In this document: positions 14,647 to 22,303 of the stretch, one piece after another
Position numbering within the stretch: the stretch's first letter is position 1
How the letters are laid out: every line of letters starts with the position of its first letter
Origin: an uncultured cyanobacterium
GTDB taxonomy: Bacteria; Cyanobacteriota; Cyanobacteriia; PCC-6307; Cyanobiaceae
Assembly (NCBI GenBank): GCA_903862155.1
Contig: CAIOXF010000191.1
Coordinates: forward strand, 1 to 34,471
Reading direction: 5' to 3'
DNA length: 34,471 bases
Notes under the pieces: generated by a model
The model's database searches: none
The model's input: only the letters and a program-made list of their open reading frames with translations
Told to the model about the DNA's origin: nothing
Position numbers and translations under genes: made by a program

Positions 14647-15474
14647 TCAGGCGCCTGCGGGCCGCAGGCGCTCGCTGAGGGCCACCAGCCCGACGCCCAC
14701 CAGAAAGAGAGCCGTGATCGCACCGGCCAGCAGCAGCATCGTCACCGGGTCGGTGGAGGGGGTGAGCACCGCGCTGCCCACGGCTGCCACCAGCACCACC
14801 CAGCGCCAGCCCGCCAGCATCGTGCGCGCCTTGATCAGGCCGAGGGCGCCGAGGATCAGCTGCAGCACCGGCAGCTGGAAGGCCAGGGCCGTGGCCACCA
14901 TCAGCAGCAGTACGAAGTCGAGGTAGCGCTCGATCGACCAGCTCGGCTCCACCACATCGGCGCCGTAGCTCACCAGGAACTTGAGGGCTGCCGGCACGAG
15001 GGCCCACCAGGCAAAGGCCAGCCCCGCGGCAAACAGCACGGCTGAGCCCGCCACCGCCGGTGCCACCAGGGTGCGCTCCCGCCGGGTGAGCCCTGGCAGC
15101 ACAAAGGCCAGTGCCTCGTAGAGCACATAGGGCAGGGCCAGGGTGAGGCCGGCGTAGCCCGCCACCTTCAACGACACGAACAGGAACTCCCCCGGTGCCA
15201 GCTGGAGAAAGCGGATGCCTTCAGCTGGCATCTCCAGCAGCTTCACCAGGGGCTTCACCCCCACCAGGCAGAGCGCAGCGGCCACCACCACCGCCAGCAG
15301 GCTGCGCAACACGCGGCGGCGCAGTTCCTCCAGGTGGTCGACCAGGGTCATCTCCACCTCGCCCGGAAAGTCGTCGGGCGCGGGGGGGCGGTTCACCCGG
15401 ATCGGAGCCGGGGGCGGCAGGGCCGTGCCGGTGTCCTCGCCGGAAACCTCAGTGGCTGGCTCAGCACTCGTCAT
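14647..15474 (-). CDS. tatC: Sec-independent (twin-arginine) protein translocase subunit TatC
   Basis: TatC is the polytopic membrane subunit that recognises twin-arginine signals and, with TatA/B-type subunits, moves folded proteins. The 275-residue product has an extended Pro-rich N-terminus, the signature LVDHLEELRRRVLRSLL (44-60) before TM1, YEALAFVLPGLTRRER in the second cytosolic-loop region, and six hydrophobic spans. The ATG overlaps the RqcH-like stop as ATGA, so the two genes are probably coupled. No tatA is visible in the window. The Rieske protein, encoded at 13615-14163, is a predicted substrate because of its RR motif. It converges on the DUF3067 gene with a 14-bp gap. Confidence 0.97.
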   Translation of the reverse strand: MTSAEPATEVSGEDTGTALPPPAPIRVNRPPAPDDFPGEVEMTLVDHLEELRRRVLRSLLAVVVAAALCLVGVKPLVKLLEMPAEGIRFLQLAPGEFLFVSLKVAGYAGLTLALPYVLYEALAFVLPGLTRRERTLVAPAVAGSAVLFAAGLAFAWWALVPAALKFLVSYGADVVEPSWSIERYLDFVLLLMVATALAFQLPVLQLILGALGLIKARTMLAGWRWVVLVAAVGSAVLTPSTDPVTMLLLAGAITALFLVGVGLVALSERLRPAGA

Positions 15475-17144
15475 GCCGGCAGGCTAGGTGCCGCTTCAAG
15501 GGCGCCGGCAGCCCGCTGGGGCTCGCCCCAGAGCACCTCGCCGCCGCGGTGGCGCACCGTGCCGGGGGCGGCGGCGGGAATGCGTTGCAGGTCGTCGGTG
15601 GGCACCATCACCACGGGCACCCGGGCGTTGCCCCGGCCCCGGCTGAAGTGGGCGGCCAGGTCGGCGGCGAGCTGCAGATCGCCGTCGTGGGCGGGTGCGG
15701 CCGAGCTCTTGAGCACCACGTGGCTGCCTGGAATCTCCTGGGCGTGAAACCAGAGGTCGCCGCGGCGGGCCTGGCGCAGGCTGATCCATTCGTTCTGGCG
15801 GTGGTTGCGCCCCACCTGCACGGTGAGGCCGCCAGGGGTCTGGAGCTCCAGCGGAGAGGGCACCCCCTGCTCATGTCCCGGTCGGCCGGCCTTTCGGCGC
15901 CTCCGCGGACTTTGCAGCGCCTCAATGTCGTGGGCCACGGCCTCCAGGGCCTGCGGTCCGTCGGCGTGCTCCAGATAGGTGAGGCTGGCTTCCAGGGCAT
16001 GAAGCCGCTGGCGGTGCAGGGCCAGCCGCTCCTCGATGGCGGCCACGGCGCGCCGCAACTTGCGGGCCTTGCGGTAAAGCCGCTGGGCTTCCTCGATGCA
16101 GGCCTTGCTGGGGGCCATCTGGCTGAGCAGGCCATCGGCCTGGCGCTGCAGGGCCTCGCTGCCGGCCGTGGCCTCCAGCAACTGCTGTTGCTCCTGCTCT
16201 TGCTGGCGTTCGCGGGTGATGGCGGCGTGCAGGTTGTGCTGCAGCTGCTGGCGCCGCTCACGCTGGCGCCGCTCTCCCAGCCGGGTGTCGTAATAGGCCG
16301 CCAGGGCTGCGTTCAACCCCCAGCCATCGGGCTCTGGAGCTGGGTTGTGGCCCCAGCAGCGGTAGCCGCTGCCCATCTCCTGCCAGCAGAAGCGTTCCTG
16401 CTCCACTGCCTCCAGCCATTGCCGCCAGCGCTGCCAGAGCTGCTGCCAGTGGCTCTTGTCTAGCTCCACCACCGGCAGCTCCCCCTGGCCGGGATCGAGC
16501 AGCTGGCCGAGCAGGGCCGGGCTCACCCCCTGGTAGGCCCCCTGCAGGGCCTTGCCCAGGGGCAGGGGCAGGAGGGTGAGCCGCTTGCGCCATTGCTCCT
16601 GGCGTTCCGCGAGGCGGGGCGGTTCACCTCCAAGCGGCGGCGGGCTGGTGTAGGCGTCGCCGGTGCTGATCGGCCGCACCCGCGATTGACTGTCTTTCAC
16701 CTGGCGGGCCAGGGTGATCACCTCGCGCTGCCCATCCAGCAGCAGCAGGTTGCTGTGGCGGCCCATCAGCTCGGCCACCAGCCAGCGCTCCACCGGCTCG
16801 CCGGGGCGCCGTGCGAAACCCAGCTCCACCACCCGCTCCCAGCCGCCCTGACGGATCTCCACCAGGGCCAGGCCGCGCAGACCGTGCTGCAGCTGTTGGG
16901 CCAGGGTGCTGCCCTCTCCCTGCTTGGGGGGAGGGGCAATGCGATGCAACCGCGCCGCCTCGGGCTGCCAGCTCAGCTGCAGCCATTGCATGCCCTTGAG
17001 GCTGCGCAGGCCCAGCTGGATTGCCTGGCTTTCCGGTTGCTGGGCCTTCTCAAACCGGCTGGGCAGCAGCTGCTGGCGCCATTCCACGAGTACCGCCTTG
17101 AGGCTGGTCACGTCCATGGGCTGCAGCGGCTGGCGGCTGGCCAT
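15471..17144 (-). CDS. rqcH: NFACT family protein (RqcH/Rqc2-like ribosome quality-control factor)
   Basis: NFACT proteins bind 50S subunits with stalled peptidyl-tRNA and, in Bacillus, direct C-terminal Ala tailing for degradation. The 557-residue protein has NFACT-N (about 10-190, with AELMGRHSNLLLLDGQ and QSRVRPI), a coiled-coil rich in Gln/Arg/Glu (about 285-410), and NFACT-R near the C-terminus (GRNHRQNEWIS, ARRGDLWFHAQEIPGSHVVLK). The expected Asp-Arg pair of RqcH in NFACT-N aligns with Glu-Arg in GWERVVEL. The name fibronectin-binding protein, often attached to this family, is misleading here. The start ATG at 17144 is used; ATG 17117 is a good alternative. It is divergent from gmk and overlaps tatC by four bases. 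Confidence 0.9.
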   Translation of the reverse strand: MASRQPLQPMDVTSLKAVLVEWRQQLLPSRFEKAQQPESQAIQLGLRSLKGMQWLQLSWQPEAARLHRIAPPPKQGEGSTLAQQLQHGLRGLALVEIRQGGWERVVELGFARRPGEPVERWLVAELMGRHSNLLLLDGQREVITLARQVKDSQSRVRPISTGDAYTSPPPLGGEPPRLAERQEQWRKRLTLLPLPLGKALQGAYQGVSPALLGQLLDPGQGELPVVELDKSHWQQLWQRWRQWLEAVEQERFCWQEMGSGYRCWGHNPAPEPDGWGLNAALAAYYDTRLGERRQRERRQQLQHNLHAAITRERQQEQEQQQLLEATAGSEALQRQADGLLSQMAPSKACIEEAQRLYRKARKLRRAVAAIEERLALHRQRLHALEASLTYLEHADGPQALEAVAHDIEALQSPRRRRKAGRPGHEQGVPSPLELQTPGGLTVQVGRNHRQNEWISLRQARRGDLWFHAQEIPGSHVVLKSSAAPAHDGDLQLAADLAAHFSRGRGNARVPVVMVPTDDLQRIPAAAPGTVRHRGGEVLWGEPQRAAGALEAAPSLPA

Positions 17145-17175
17145 GGCCTCGGCGTTCAGGCGCGGGTTGGCTTTC

Positions 17176-17181
17176 TACTGT
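17176..17181 (+). promoter_or_regulatory. Possible -10 box (TACTGT) for gmk
   Basis: TACTGT lies 23 bases upstream of the gmk ATG in the 60-bp divergent gap with the RqcH-like gene. A weak -35-like CGTTCA lies at 17153-17158 with 17-bp spacing. The call rests on sequence pattern only. Confidence 0.35.
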
Positions 17182-17204
17182 GCAGCCCAGCCTCCAGCCC
17201 CGCC

Positions 17205-17762
17205 ATGGCGCAAGCCCGCCTCACCGTGATCACCGGCCCCAGCGGCGTGGGCAAGGGCACCCTGGTGAGCCGGCTGCTGGCCAAGCACCCCAGCATCTGG
17301 CTGTCGGTGTCGGCCACCACCCGCGCGCCGCGGGACGGTGAGGTTGATGGCCAGAGCTATTTCTTCCTGAGCCGCGAGCAGTTTGAGCAGCGGGTGAGCG
17401 AGGGAGGTTTCCTGGAGTGGGCCGAATTCGCGGGCAACCTCTACGGCACCCCCCGGGCTGCGGTGGAGGAGCAGCTGGCGGCGGGCAGGCCGGTGTTGCT
17501 GGAGATCGAGCTCGAGGGGGCCCGTCAGGTGCGCCAGAGCTTCCCGGCCGGCTTCCAGTTGTTCATCAAGCCCCCCAGCTTTGAAGAGCTGGAGCGCCGT
17601 ATCCGGGGCCGCGGCACCGATAGCGAGGAGGCCATCACCCGCCGGCTGGAGCGGGCCCGGGTGGAGCTGGCCGCTGAGGCGGAGTTTGATGCGGCCCTGG
17701 TGAACGGCGATCTGGAGGAGGCCCTGGCTGCACTGGAGCGCCACATGGGAGTGGCGAGCTGA
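17205..17762 (+). CDS. gmk: Guanylate kinase
   Basis: Gmk converts GMP and ATP to GDP and ADP in the cytoplasm and is needed for GTP supply. The 185-residue protein has the P-loop GPSGVGKGT (11-19), the GMP-binding block SVSATTRAPRDGEVDGQSYFF, EWAEFAGNLYGTP, LEIELEGARQV and the lid Arg region RRIRGRGTDS with TRRLERAR. All expected family motifs are in order and the length is normal. The ATG at 17205 gives a standard N-terminus. It is divergent from the RqcH-like gene and converges on psaJ, from which it is separated by 63 bases that contain the psaFJ terminator. Confidence 0.98.
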   Translation: MAQARLTVITGPSGVGKGTLVSRLLAKHPSIWLSVSATTRAPRDGEVDGQSYFFLSREQFEQRVSEGGFLEWAEFAGNLYGTPRAAVEEQLAAGRPVLLEIELEGARQVRQSFPAGFQLFIKPPSFEELERRIRGRGTDSEEAITRRLERARVELAAEAEFDAALVNGDLEEALAALERHMGVAS

Positions 17763-17770
17763 TCGGCAAC

Positions 17771-17795
17771 AAAAAAGCGGCCTCCAGGGCCGCTT
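17771..17795 (-). terminator. Rho-independent terminator of psaF-psaJ
   Basis: On the minus strand an 8-bp perfect stem (AAGCGGCC/GGCCGCTT) with a 5-base loop ends in six T residues, 30 bases after the psaJ stop. In the plus direction the same hairpin follows gmk by 12 bases but lacks a T-run, so it should work mainly for psaFJ. Confidence 0.85.
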
Positions 17796-17825
17796 GTGCT
17801 TGGGCTGAACTTGCGGTTCCCCGAA

Positions 17826-17942
17826 TCAGAGCGGGTGGAAGAGCAGGTCGGGGAAGAAGCGGTTGAACTCGATCAGGATGCCGGCGGTGAGGGTGAACCA
17901 GATCGCGGCGAACACCGGAGCCGTGGTGAGGAACTTTTTCAT
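17826..17942 (-). CDS. psaJ: Photosystem I reaction-centre subunit IX
   Basis: PsaJ is a one-helix peripheral subunit of photosystem I that sits next to PsaF and helps hold it and bound chlorophylls. The 38-residue product reads MKKFLTTAPVFAAIWF, then TLTAGILIEFNRFFPDLLF, ending HPL, matching the family throughout: one membrane span at about 10-29 and the conserved E-x-N-R-F-F-P-D-x-L segment. The ATG at 17942 lies 44 bases after the psaF stop, the standard psaF-psaJ order. A strong terminator follows the stop codon. There is no signal peptide, as expected. Confidence 0.98.
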   Translation of the reverse strand: MKKFLTTAPVFAAIWFTLTAGILIEFNRFFPDLLFHPL

Positions 17943-17986
17943 TGGAAAGCGTTCAGGGAAGGGTTACGAAAAACGGCGTGAGGTGA

Positions 17987-18466
17987 TCAGCGGGGGCTGA
18001 CGGTCACCTTGTCGTCGGATTCGAGCAGCTTGCCGCTGGTGAGGGCACCGAAGGCAGCCAGGGGCCAGGTGGCGGCGGCCAGGGTGCTCTTGAAGGCCAG
18101 GGGCAGATCGATCTGGATCTCCTTCATCTGGGCGTCTTTGTCGCCGCGGATGGCGATCAGATAGTTGCGACCAGCCCAGCCGATGCAGCCGGCGATGTAG
18201 AGGAAGGCAATACCGGGGATCATGAACTCACCGGCGTGGCTCCAGCGGCCGTCCACGATCAGGTGGGGCAGGCCATCGGTGCCGCAGAGGGCCTGGCCAT
18301 AGGCCTCGAAGCGGGCCTTGGCCTGGTCGGTCTTGGCGGCGGCAGCGCGCTGCTGGAAGCGAGCGTTCTGGGCGCAGGGGGTGAGGCCGGCTACATCCGC
18401 CTTGGCCATCGGGGCGAAGCCGAACAGCAGGAATGCGGAAAGAACGACGGCGAAAAGTCGGCGCAT
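17987..18466 (-). CDS. psaF: Photosystem I reaction-centre subunit III
   Basis: PsaF is a membrane-anchored subunit of photosystem I with a lumenal N-terminal domain, where in plants it assists plastocyanin docking. The 159-residue precursor has a cleavable signal peptide (1-23, ending PMAKA). A mature start DVAGLTPC follows, with two Cys residues (near 31 and 61) that can form the conserved lumenal disulfide. GRWSHAGEFMIPGIAFLYIAG leads into the first hydrophobic stretch, and GWAGRNYL follows. A second hydrophobic stretch lies at about 127-147. The ATG at 18466 is chosen because it starts the signal peptide; longer open frame upstream would cross into the tsaD promoter region. A TACTGT -10-like box lies 36 bases upstream. 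Confidence 0.98.
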   Translation of the reverse strand: MRRLFAVVLSAFLLFGFAPMAKADVAGLTPCAQNARFQQRAAAAKTDQAKARFEAYGQALCGTDGLPHLIVDGRWSHAGEFMIPGIAFLYIAGCIGWAGRNYLIAIRGDKDAQMKEIQIDLPLAFKSTLAAATWPLAAFGALTSGKLLESDDKVTVSPR

Positions 18467-18502
18467 CGGGTGTAAGGCCCGCGGGGCAGGATGTCTTCGC
18501 GG

Positions 18503-18508
18503 ACAGTA
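18503..18508 (-). promoter_or_regulatory. Possible -10 box (TACTGT) for psaF-psaJ
   Basis: TACTGT on the minus strand lies 36 bases before the psaF ATG in the 61-bp divergent gap with tsaD. No consensus -35 is apparent and I do not see a clear HLR1-type light-response repeat. Confidence 0.35.
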
Positions 18509-18527
18509 GGGGAGCTGCCCAGAGCCG

Positions 18528-19595
18528 ATGCCCACCGTTCTGGCCCTCGAAACAAGTTGTGACGAGTCGGCCGCTGCGATTGTGCGCGATTCGGCCGTGC
18601 TGGCGAGCGCTGTGGCCTCCCAGGTGGAGGAGCATGCTCGCTGGGGTGGGGTGGTGCCGGAGATCGCCTCGCGCCGCCACGTGGAGGCCCTGCCTCAACT
18701 GATCGAACGGGTGTGCGCCGAGAGCGGTGTGGCGGTGTCGGAGCTGGATGCGGTGGCGGCCACGGTGGCCCCAGGCCTGGTGGGGGCCCTGCTGGTGGCT
18801 TCGGTGAGCGGGCGCACCCTGGCCCGGCTGCACGGCAAACCCTTTATCGGGGTGCATCACCTCGAGGGCCATCTCTGCTCAGTGCAGCTGGGGGATCCGC
18901 TGCCGCCGGGCCCCTATCTGGTGCTGTTGGTGAGTGGCGGCCACACCGAGCTGGTGAAGGTGGAGGCACCGGGCCGCTATGAGCGCCTGGGCCGCAGCCA
19001 CGACGACGCGGCCGGTGAAGCCTTCGACAAGGTGGCTCGCCTGCTGGGTCTCGGCTATCCGGGCGGTCCCGCGATCCAGGCCGCTGCCGAAGAGGGTGAT
19101 CCCCGCCGGTTTGCCCTGCCCAAGGGCCGGGTGTCGCGGCCGGAGGGGGGCTTCCATCCCTATGACTTCAGCTTCTCCGGCCTGAAAACCGCGATGCTGC
19201 GCCAGGTGCGGGCCCTTGCGGCGGAAGCCGAGGCGAGTGGTGATCCCCTGCCCGTGGCCGATCTGGCGGCGAGTTTTGAACAGGTGGTGGCGGAGGTGCT
19301 GGTGGAGCGCAGCTGCCGCTGCGCCGACGACCACGGCCTCGGCACGCTGGTGCTGGTGGGGGGCGTGGCAGCCAACAAGCGGCTGCGGGCCCTGCTGGAG
19401 CAGCGCTGCAACGCCAGCGGCCTGCAGTGGCGGGTGGCGCCGCTGGCTTACTGCACCGACAACGCCGCGATGATCGGGGTAGCCGCCGCCCATCGCCTGG
19501 CCATGGGGCTCACCAGCCCCATGGAGCTTGGTGTGGCTGCGCGTCTCCCGTTGGGGGATGCGGCGCGGCTTTACGAAACCGCCCCCGCCTTTTAA
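18528..19595 (+). CDS. tsaD: tRNA N6-adenosine threonylcarbamoyltransferase TsaD
   Basis: TsaD, with TsaB and TsaE, transfers the threonylcarbamoyl group to A37 of tRNAs that read ANN codons. The 355-residue protein belongs to the ASKHA/Kae1 superfamily. Visible motifs are ETSCDESAAA (8-17), the metal-binding HLEGH (111-115; His111 and His115), VSGGHTEL, the GEAFDKVAR-LLGLGYPGGP block, FSFSGLKTA, GGVAANKRLR, and the C-terminal metal-site region CTDNAAMIG. Older annotations call it Gcp, a glycoprotease, which is now considered wrong. The ATG at 18528 gives the family N-terminus. It is divergent from psaF, and a high-light-inducible gene follows after 27 bases. Confidence 0.98.
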   Translation: MPTVLALETSCDESAAAIVRDSAVLASAVASQVEEHARWGGVVPEIASRRHVEALPQLIERVCAESGVAVSELDAVAATVAPGLVGALLVASVSGRTLARLHGKPFIGVHHLEGHLCSVQLGDPLPPGPYLVLLVSGGHTELVKVEAPGRYERLGRSHDDAAGEAFDKVARLLGLGYPGGPAIQAAAEEGDPRRFALPKGRVSRPEGGFHPYDFSFSGLKTAMLRQVRALAAEAEASGDPLPVADLAASFEQVVAEVLVERSCRCADDHGLGTLVLVGGVAANKRLRALLEQRCNASGLQWRVAPLAYCTDNAAMIGVAAAHRLAMGLTSPMELGVAARLPLGDAARLYETAPAF

Positions 19596-19622
19596 TCCCC
19601 TTACGCTTGGTGCGTTCCAGCC

Positions 19623-19826
19623 GTGAGCCACACCCTCATGGACGTGCAAACCACCGACGGGGCGCTCAACGAGCCGTTTGACGCCGAACCCGTAAGCCCC
19701 GAGGAGCTCAACGCCTGGCGGCGCGGCTTCACCCCCCAGGCTGAGATCTGGAACGGGCGCCTGGCCATGCTTGGCCTCTCGGTGGGTCTGGCGGTGGTGC
19801 TCCTGGCCCGGCTGATCGCCGGCTGA
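19623..19826 (+). CDS. hli: High-light-inducible protein (one-helix chlorophyll a/b-binding-like)
   Basis: Hli/Scp proteins are one-helix relatives of LHC antenna proteins that bind chlorophyll and carotenoid and protect photosystem assembly under strong light. The 67-residue product has a soluble acidic N-terminus and the CAB signature E41-x-x-N44-G45-R46-x-A-M-x-G51 (EIWNGRLAMLG), followed by a membrane helix to residue 65. This is the pattern of a functional pigment-binding helix. The start GTG at 19623 is used; ATG at 19638 would shorten it by five residues. It follows tsaD by 27 bases and may share its transcript, and converges with pilT. I did not see a recognisable high-light regulatory repeat upstream. 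Confidence 0.93.
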   Translation: MSHTLMDVQTTDGALNEPFDAEPVSPEELNAWRRGFTPQAEIWNGRLAMLGLSVGLAVVLLARLIAG

Positions 19827-19828
19827 GC

Positions 19829-21046
19829 TCAGGTGCGGCCCCGCAGGGCCATCGCCAGTTCGTTGGGCCGCAGGCTCTGGGCGATGGCGTCTTCGCCGCT
19901 GGCGCGTCCTGCCTCCACCAGCTTCAACAGAGATTGGTTGATGGTTTGCATGCCATCGAAGGCGCTGCGGCCCATGATGTCTTCGATCTCACCGAGATCG
20001 CCGCGCATGATGTAGTCCTTGCAGGCATCGGTGTTGATGAAGATGTCGTGAAAGGCGGCCCGTTTCCCGTCGCTGGTTTTGATCAGCCCCTGGGAGATCA
20101 CCCCCAGCAGTGATTCCGATATGGCCCTGCGGATGCTGTCCTGCTCATCGGGGGGATACATCCCCAGCACCCGCTCCACCGTTTTCACGGCGGAGTTGGT
20201 GTGCAGGGTGCCGAACACCAGGTGGCCTGTTTGTGAAGCCTCGAGAGCGGTGGACAGGGTTTCCTGATCGCGGATTTCGCCGATCAGGATCACGTCTGGG
20301 TCTTCGCGGAGAGCGGCCCGCAGGGCGTTGTGAAACACCTTGGTGTGTTGCCCCACTTCCCGGTGGCGGATGAGCGATTTGTCGCTCTCATGCACAAATT
20401 CCACCGGGTCCTCGATGGTGAGGATGTGGCGCGCCATGGTGTGGTTGATCCAGTCGATCATGGCCGCCACGGTGGTGCTCTTGCCTGAACCTGTGGGGCC
20501 GGTGATCAACACCATCCCCTTGGGCCGCTCGCACAGATCCCGCAGCACTGGGGGAAGCTTGAGGTCGTCAAGGCTGGCGATCTTCTGGGGGATGAGGCGC
20601 AGCACCATGCCGGGGCCACGCAGGGAATCGAGCAGGTTGATCCGCACCCGAACGAAGGGGAAGGCAAAGGAGCCGTCGTATTCCTTGTCGCGCTGGAAGG
20701 CATCCACCTGGGCGGGGCTGAGCATCTCCCGCAGGTAGCCGTTGAAGCTGGCCAGGTCGGTGCGGGGCCAGCCGGTCCGGAGCATGTCGCCGCGGGCCCG
20801 GAAGCGCGGTTCCTCGCCTACGCCGATGTGCACATCGGAGTAGTTCTTCTCATGGGCGAAGCGCAAGATCTCCTGAAGGGATGCCGGTGCGCCGCCTGCG
20901 CTTTGGGCTGCCGGTGCCGGAGCAGCCGGTGCGGCTGCCGTACCTGCTGCGGCACCGGCTGGCATCGGTGGCACGCCCGCCGGCATCGGTGGGAACGGAG
21001 ACGGCGGGAACGGAGAAGGCGGGAACGGGGAAGGGACCGAAGTCAT
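19829..21046 (-). CDS. pilT: Type IV pilus retraction ATPase PilT
   Basis: PilT is a hexameric cytoplasmic ATPase that depolymerises type IV pili for twitching, DNA uptake or surface behaviour. The 405-residue protein has the PAS-like N-terminal domain (about 55-150), Walker A GPTGSGKST (183-191), Asp box TIEDPVEFVH (210-219), Walker B region REDPDVILIGEIRD (247-260), His box TGHLVFGTLHT (273-283), and AIRAG-like ISESLLGVISQGLI. All core motifs are complete. The first 50 residues are an unusual low-complexity extension of Pro/Ala/Gly with SPFPP repeated three times (6-20) and MPAG twice; a start near residue 53 would remove it but has no good codon. Divergent from wecB. Confidence 0.96.
   Translation of the reverse strand: MTSVPSPFPPSPFPPSPFPPMPAGVPPMPAGAAAGTAAAPAAPAPAAQSAGGAPASLQEILRFAHEKNYSDVHIGVGEEPRFRARGDMLRTGWPRTDLASFNGYLREMLSPAQVDAFQRDKEYDGSFAFPFVRVRINLLDSLRGPGMVLRLIPQKIASLDDLKLPPVLRDLCERPKGMVLITGPTGSGKSTTVAAMIDWINHTMARHILTIEDPVEFVHESDKSLIRHREVGQHTKVFHNALRAALREDPDVILIGEIRDQETLSTALEASQTGHLVFGTLHTNSAVKTVERVLGMYPPDEQDSIRRAISESLLGVISQGLIKTSDGKRAAFHDIFINTDACKDYIMRGDLGEIEDIMGRSAFDGMQTINQSLLKLVEAGRASGEDAIAQSLRPNELAMALRGRT
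20987..21031 (-). repeat. Three 15-bp tandem repeats encoding SPFPP in pilT
   Basis: Three adjacent in-frame 15-bp units encode Ser-Pro-Phe-Pro-Pro near the start of pilT, with a few base differences between units. A shorter Met-Pro-Ala-Gly repeat follows. Copy number may vary between strains by slippage without breaking the frame. Confidence 0.75.
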
Positions 21047-21169
21047 GGCGTTTGCCGAAGCAGGGGCCGATCGGGCGTGGCCCCAGCTTTGCCGGGAATG
21101 CAGGGGCTGTCAGCGCTGAAGGGCCGCTCTGCTTGCCATCCCTAGGATCCGGCCACCCGAACCGCGGCC

Positions 21170-22282
21170 GTGGCGAACCCCCTGATCACGATCGTTCTGG
21201 GCACCCGGCCGGAGGCGATCAAGCTGGCGCCGGTGATCCGCGCGTTCCAGCGGGCCGAGGATTTCGACACCAGGGTGGTGCTCACCGGCCAGCACCGCGA
21301 GATGGTGAGCCAGGTGATGGAGCTGTTTGGCCTGACGGCTGATCACGACCTGGCGCTGATGGCGCCGAAGCAGACCCTCACCCACATCACCTGCGCCGCC
21401 CTGCAGGGCCTGAAGGAGGAGTTCATCAACCACCGGCCCGATCTGGTGCTGGTGCAGGGCGACACCACCACCGCCTTTGCCTCGGCCCTGGCTGCCTTCT
21501 ATGAGCAGATCCCGGTGGGTCATGTGGAGGCCGGGCTGCGCACCGACAACCTCTTTGATCCGTTTCCGGAGGAGGCCAACCGCCGGCTGATCTCCCAGCT
21601 GGCGCTGCTGCACTTCGCCCCCACCGAGGTGTCGGCCGCCAACTGCCGGGCTTCCGGGGTGATCGGCGAGGTGCTCACCACCGGCAACACGGTGATCGAC
21701 GCCCTGTTGCTGATGGCCGAGCAGGCCCCCGCCTATGAACTGCCCGGCCTCGATTGGGTCCACCAGCGGGTGATCCTGGCCACGGTGCACCGGCGCGAAA
21801 ACTGGGGTGACCGGCTGGCCGACATCGGCAACGGCTTCCTGCAGGTGCTGGAGCGCTTCCCCGACACGGCCCTGCTGCTGCCCCTGCACCGCAACCCCAC
21901 GGTGCGCGAGCCCCTGCAGGCCATGCTCGGCAGCCATCCGCGGGCGTTCCTGACCGAACCGCTCGACTACGACCAACTGGTGGCGGCGATGCGCGGCGCC
22001 ACCCTGGTGCTCACCGATTCCGGCGGCCTGCAGGAGGAGGCCCCGGCCCTGGGCAAACCGGTGCTGGTGCTGCGCCGCACCACTGAGCGGCCCGAGGCCG
22101 TCACCGCCGGTACCGCCAAGTTGATCGGCACCGATAGTGCCGACATCGTGGCCGAGGCCAGCCTGCTGCTTAGCGATGCCAACGCCTACGAGGCCATGGC
22201 CCGGGCCCACAACCCCTTCGGTGATGGGCAGGCCAGTGGCCGCATCGTCGATGCGGCCCGGCGTTTTCTGGCGTCGCGCTGA
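21170..22282 (+). CDS. wecB: UDP-N-acetylglucosamine 2-epimerase (non-hydrolysing)
   Basis: The enzyme interconverts UDP-GlcNAc and UDP-ManNAc in the cytoplasm, supplying ManNAc-type sugars to surface polysaccharide. The 370-residue length is typical. Motifs seen in order are GTRPEAIKLAPVI (11-23), LTGQHREM, VQGDTTT, GHVEAGLRT, DPFPEEANRRL, TTGNTVIDAL, TVHRRENWG, and LTDSGGLQEEAPALGKPVLVLR with ERPEAV. This complete series is diagnostic of the bacterial epimerase. The start is GTG at 21170; a TAGGAT -10-like box lies 21 bases upstream. It is divergent from pilT and converges with the membrane-fusion gene 21 bases away. No dehydrogenase partner (wecC) is adjacent. Confidence 0.96.
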   Translation: MANPLITIVLGTRPEAIKLAPVIRAFQRAEDFDTRVVLTGQHREMVSQVMELFGLTADHDLALMAPKQTLTHITCAALQGLKEEFINHRPDLVLVQGDTTTAFASALAAFYEQIPVGHVEAGLRTDNLFDPFPEEANRRLISQLALLHFAPTEVSAANCRASGVIGEVLTTGNTVIDALLLMAEQAPAYELPGLDWVHQRVILATVHRRENWGDRLADIGNGFLQVLERFPDTALLLPLHRNPTVREPLQAMLGSHPRAFLTEPLDYDQLVAAMRGATLVLTDSGGLQEEAPALGKPVLVLRRTTERPEAVTAGTAKLIGTDSADIVAEASLLLSDANAYEAMARAHNPFGDGQASGRIVDAARRFLASR

Positions 22283-22303
22283 GCCCAGCGCCGTTGCATC
22301 GGA

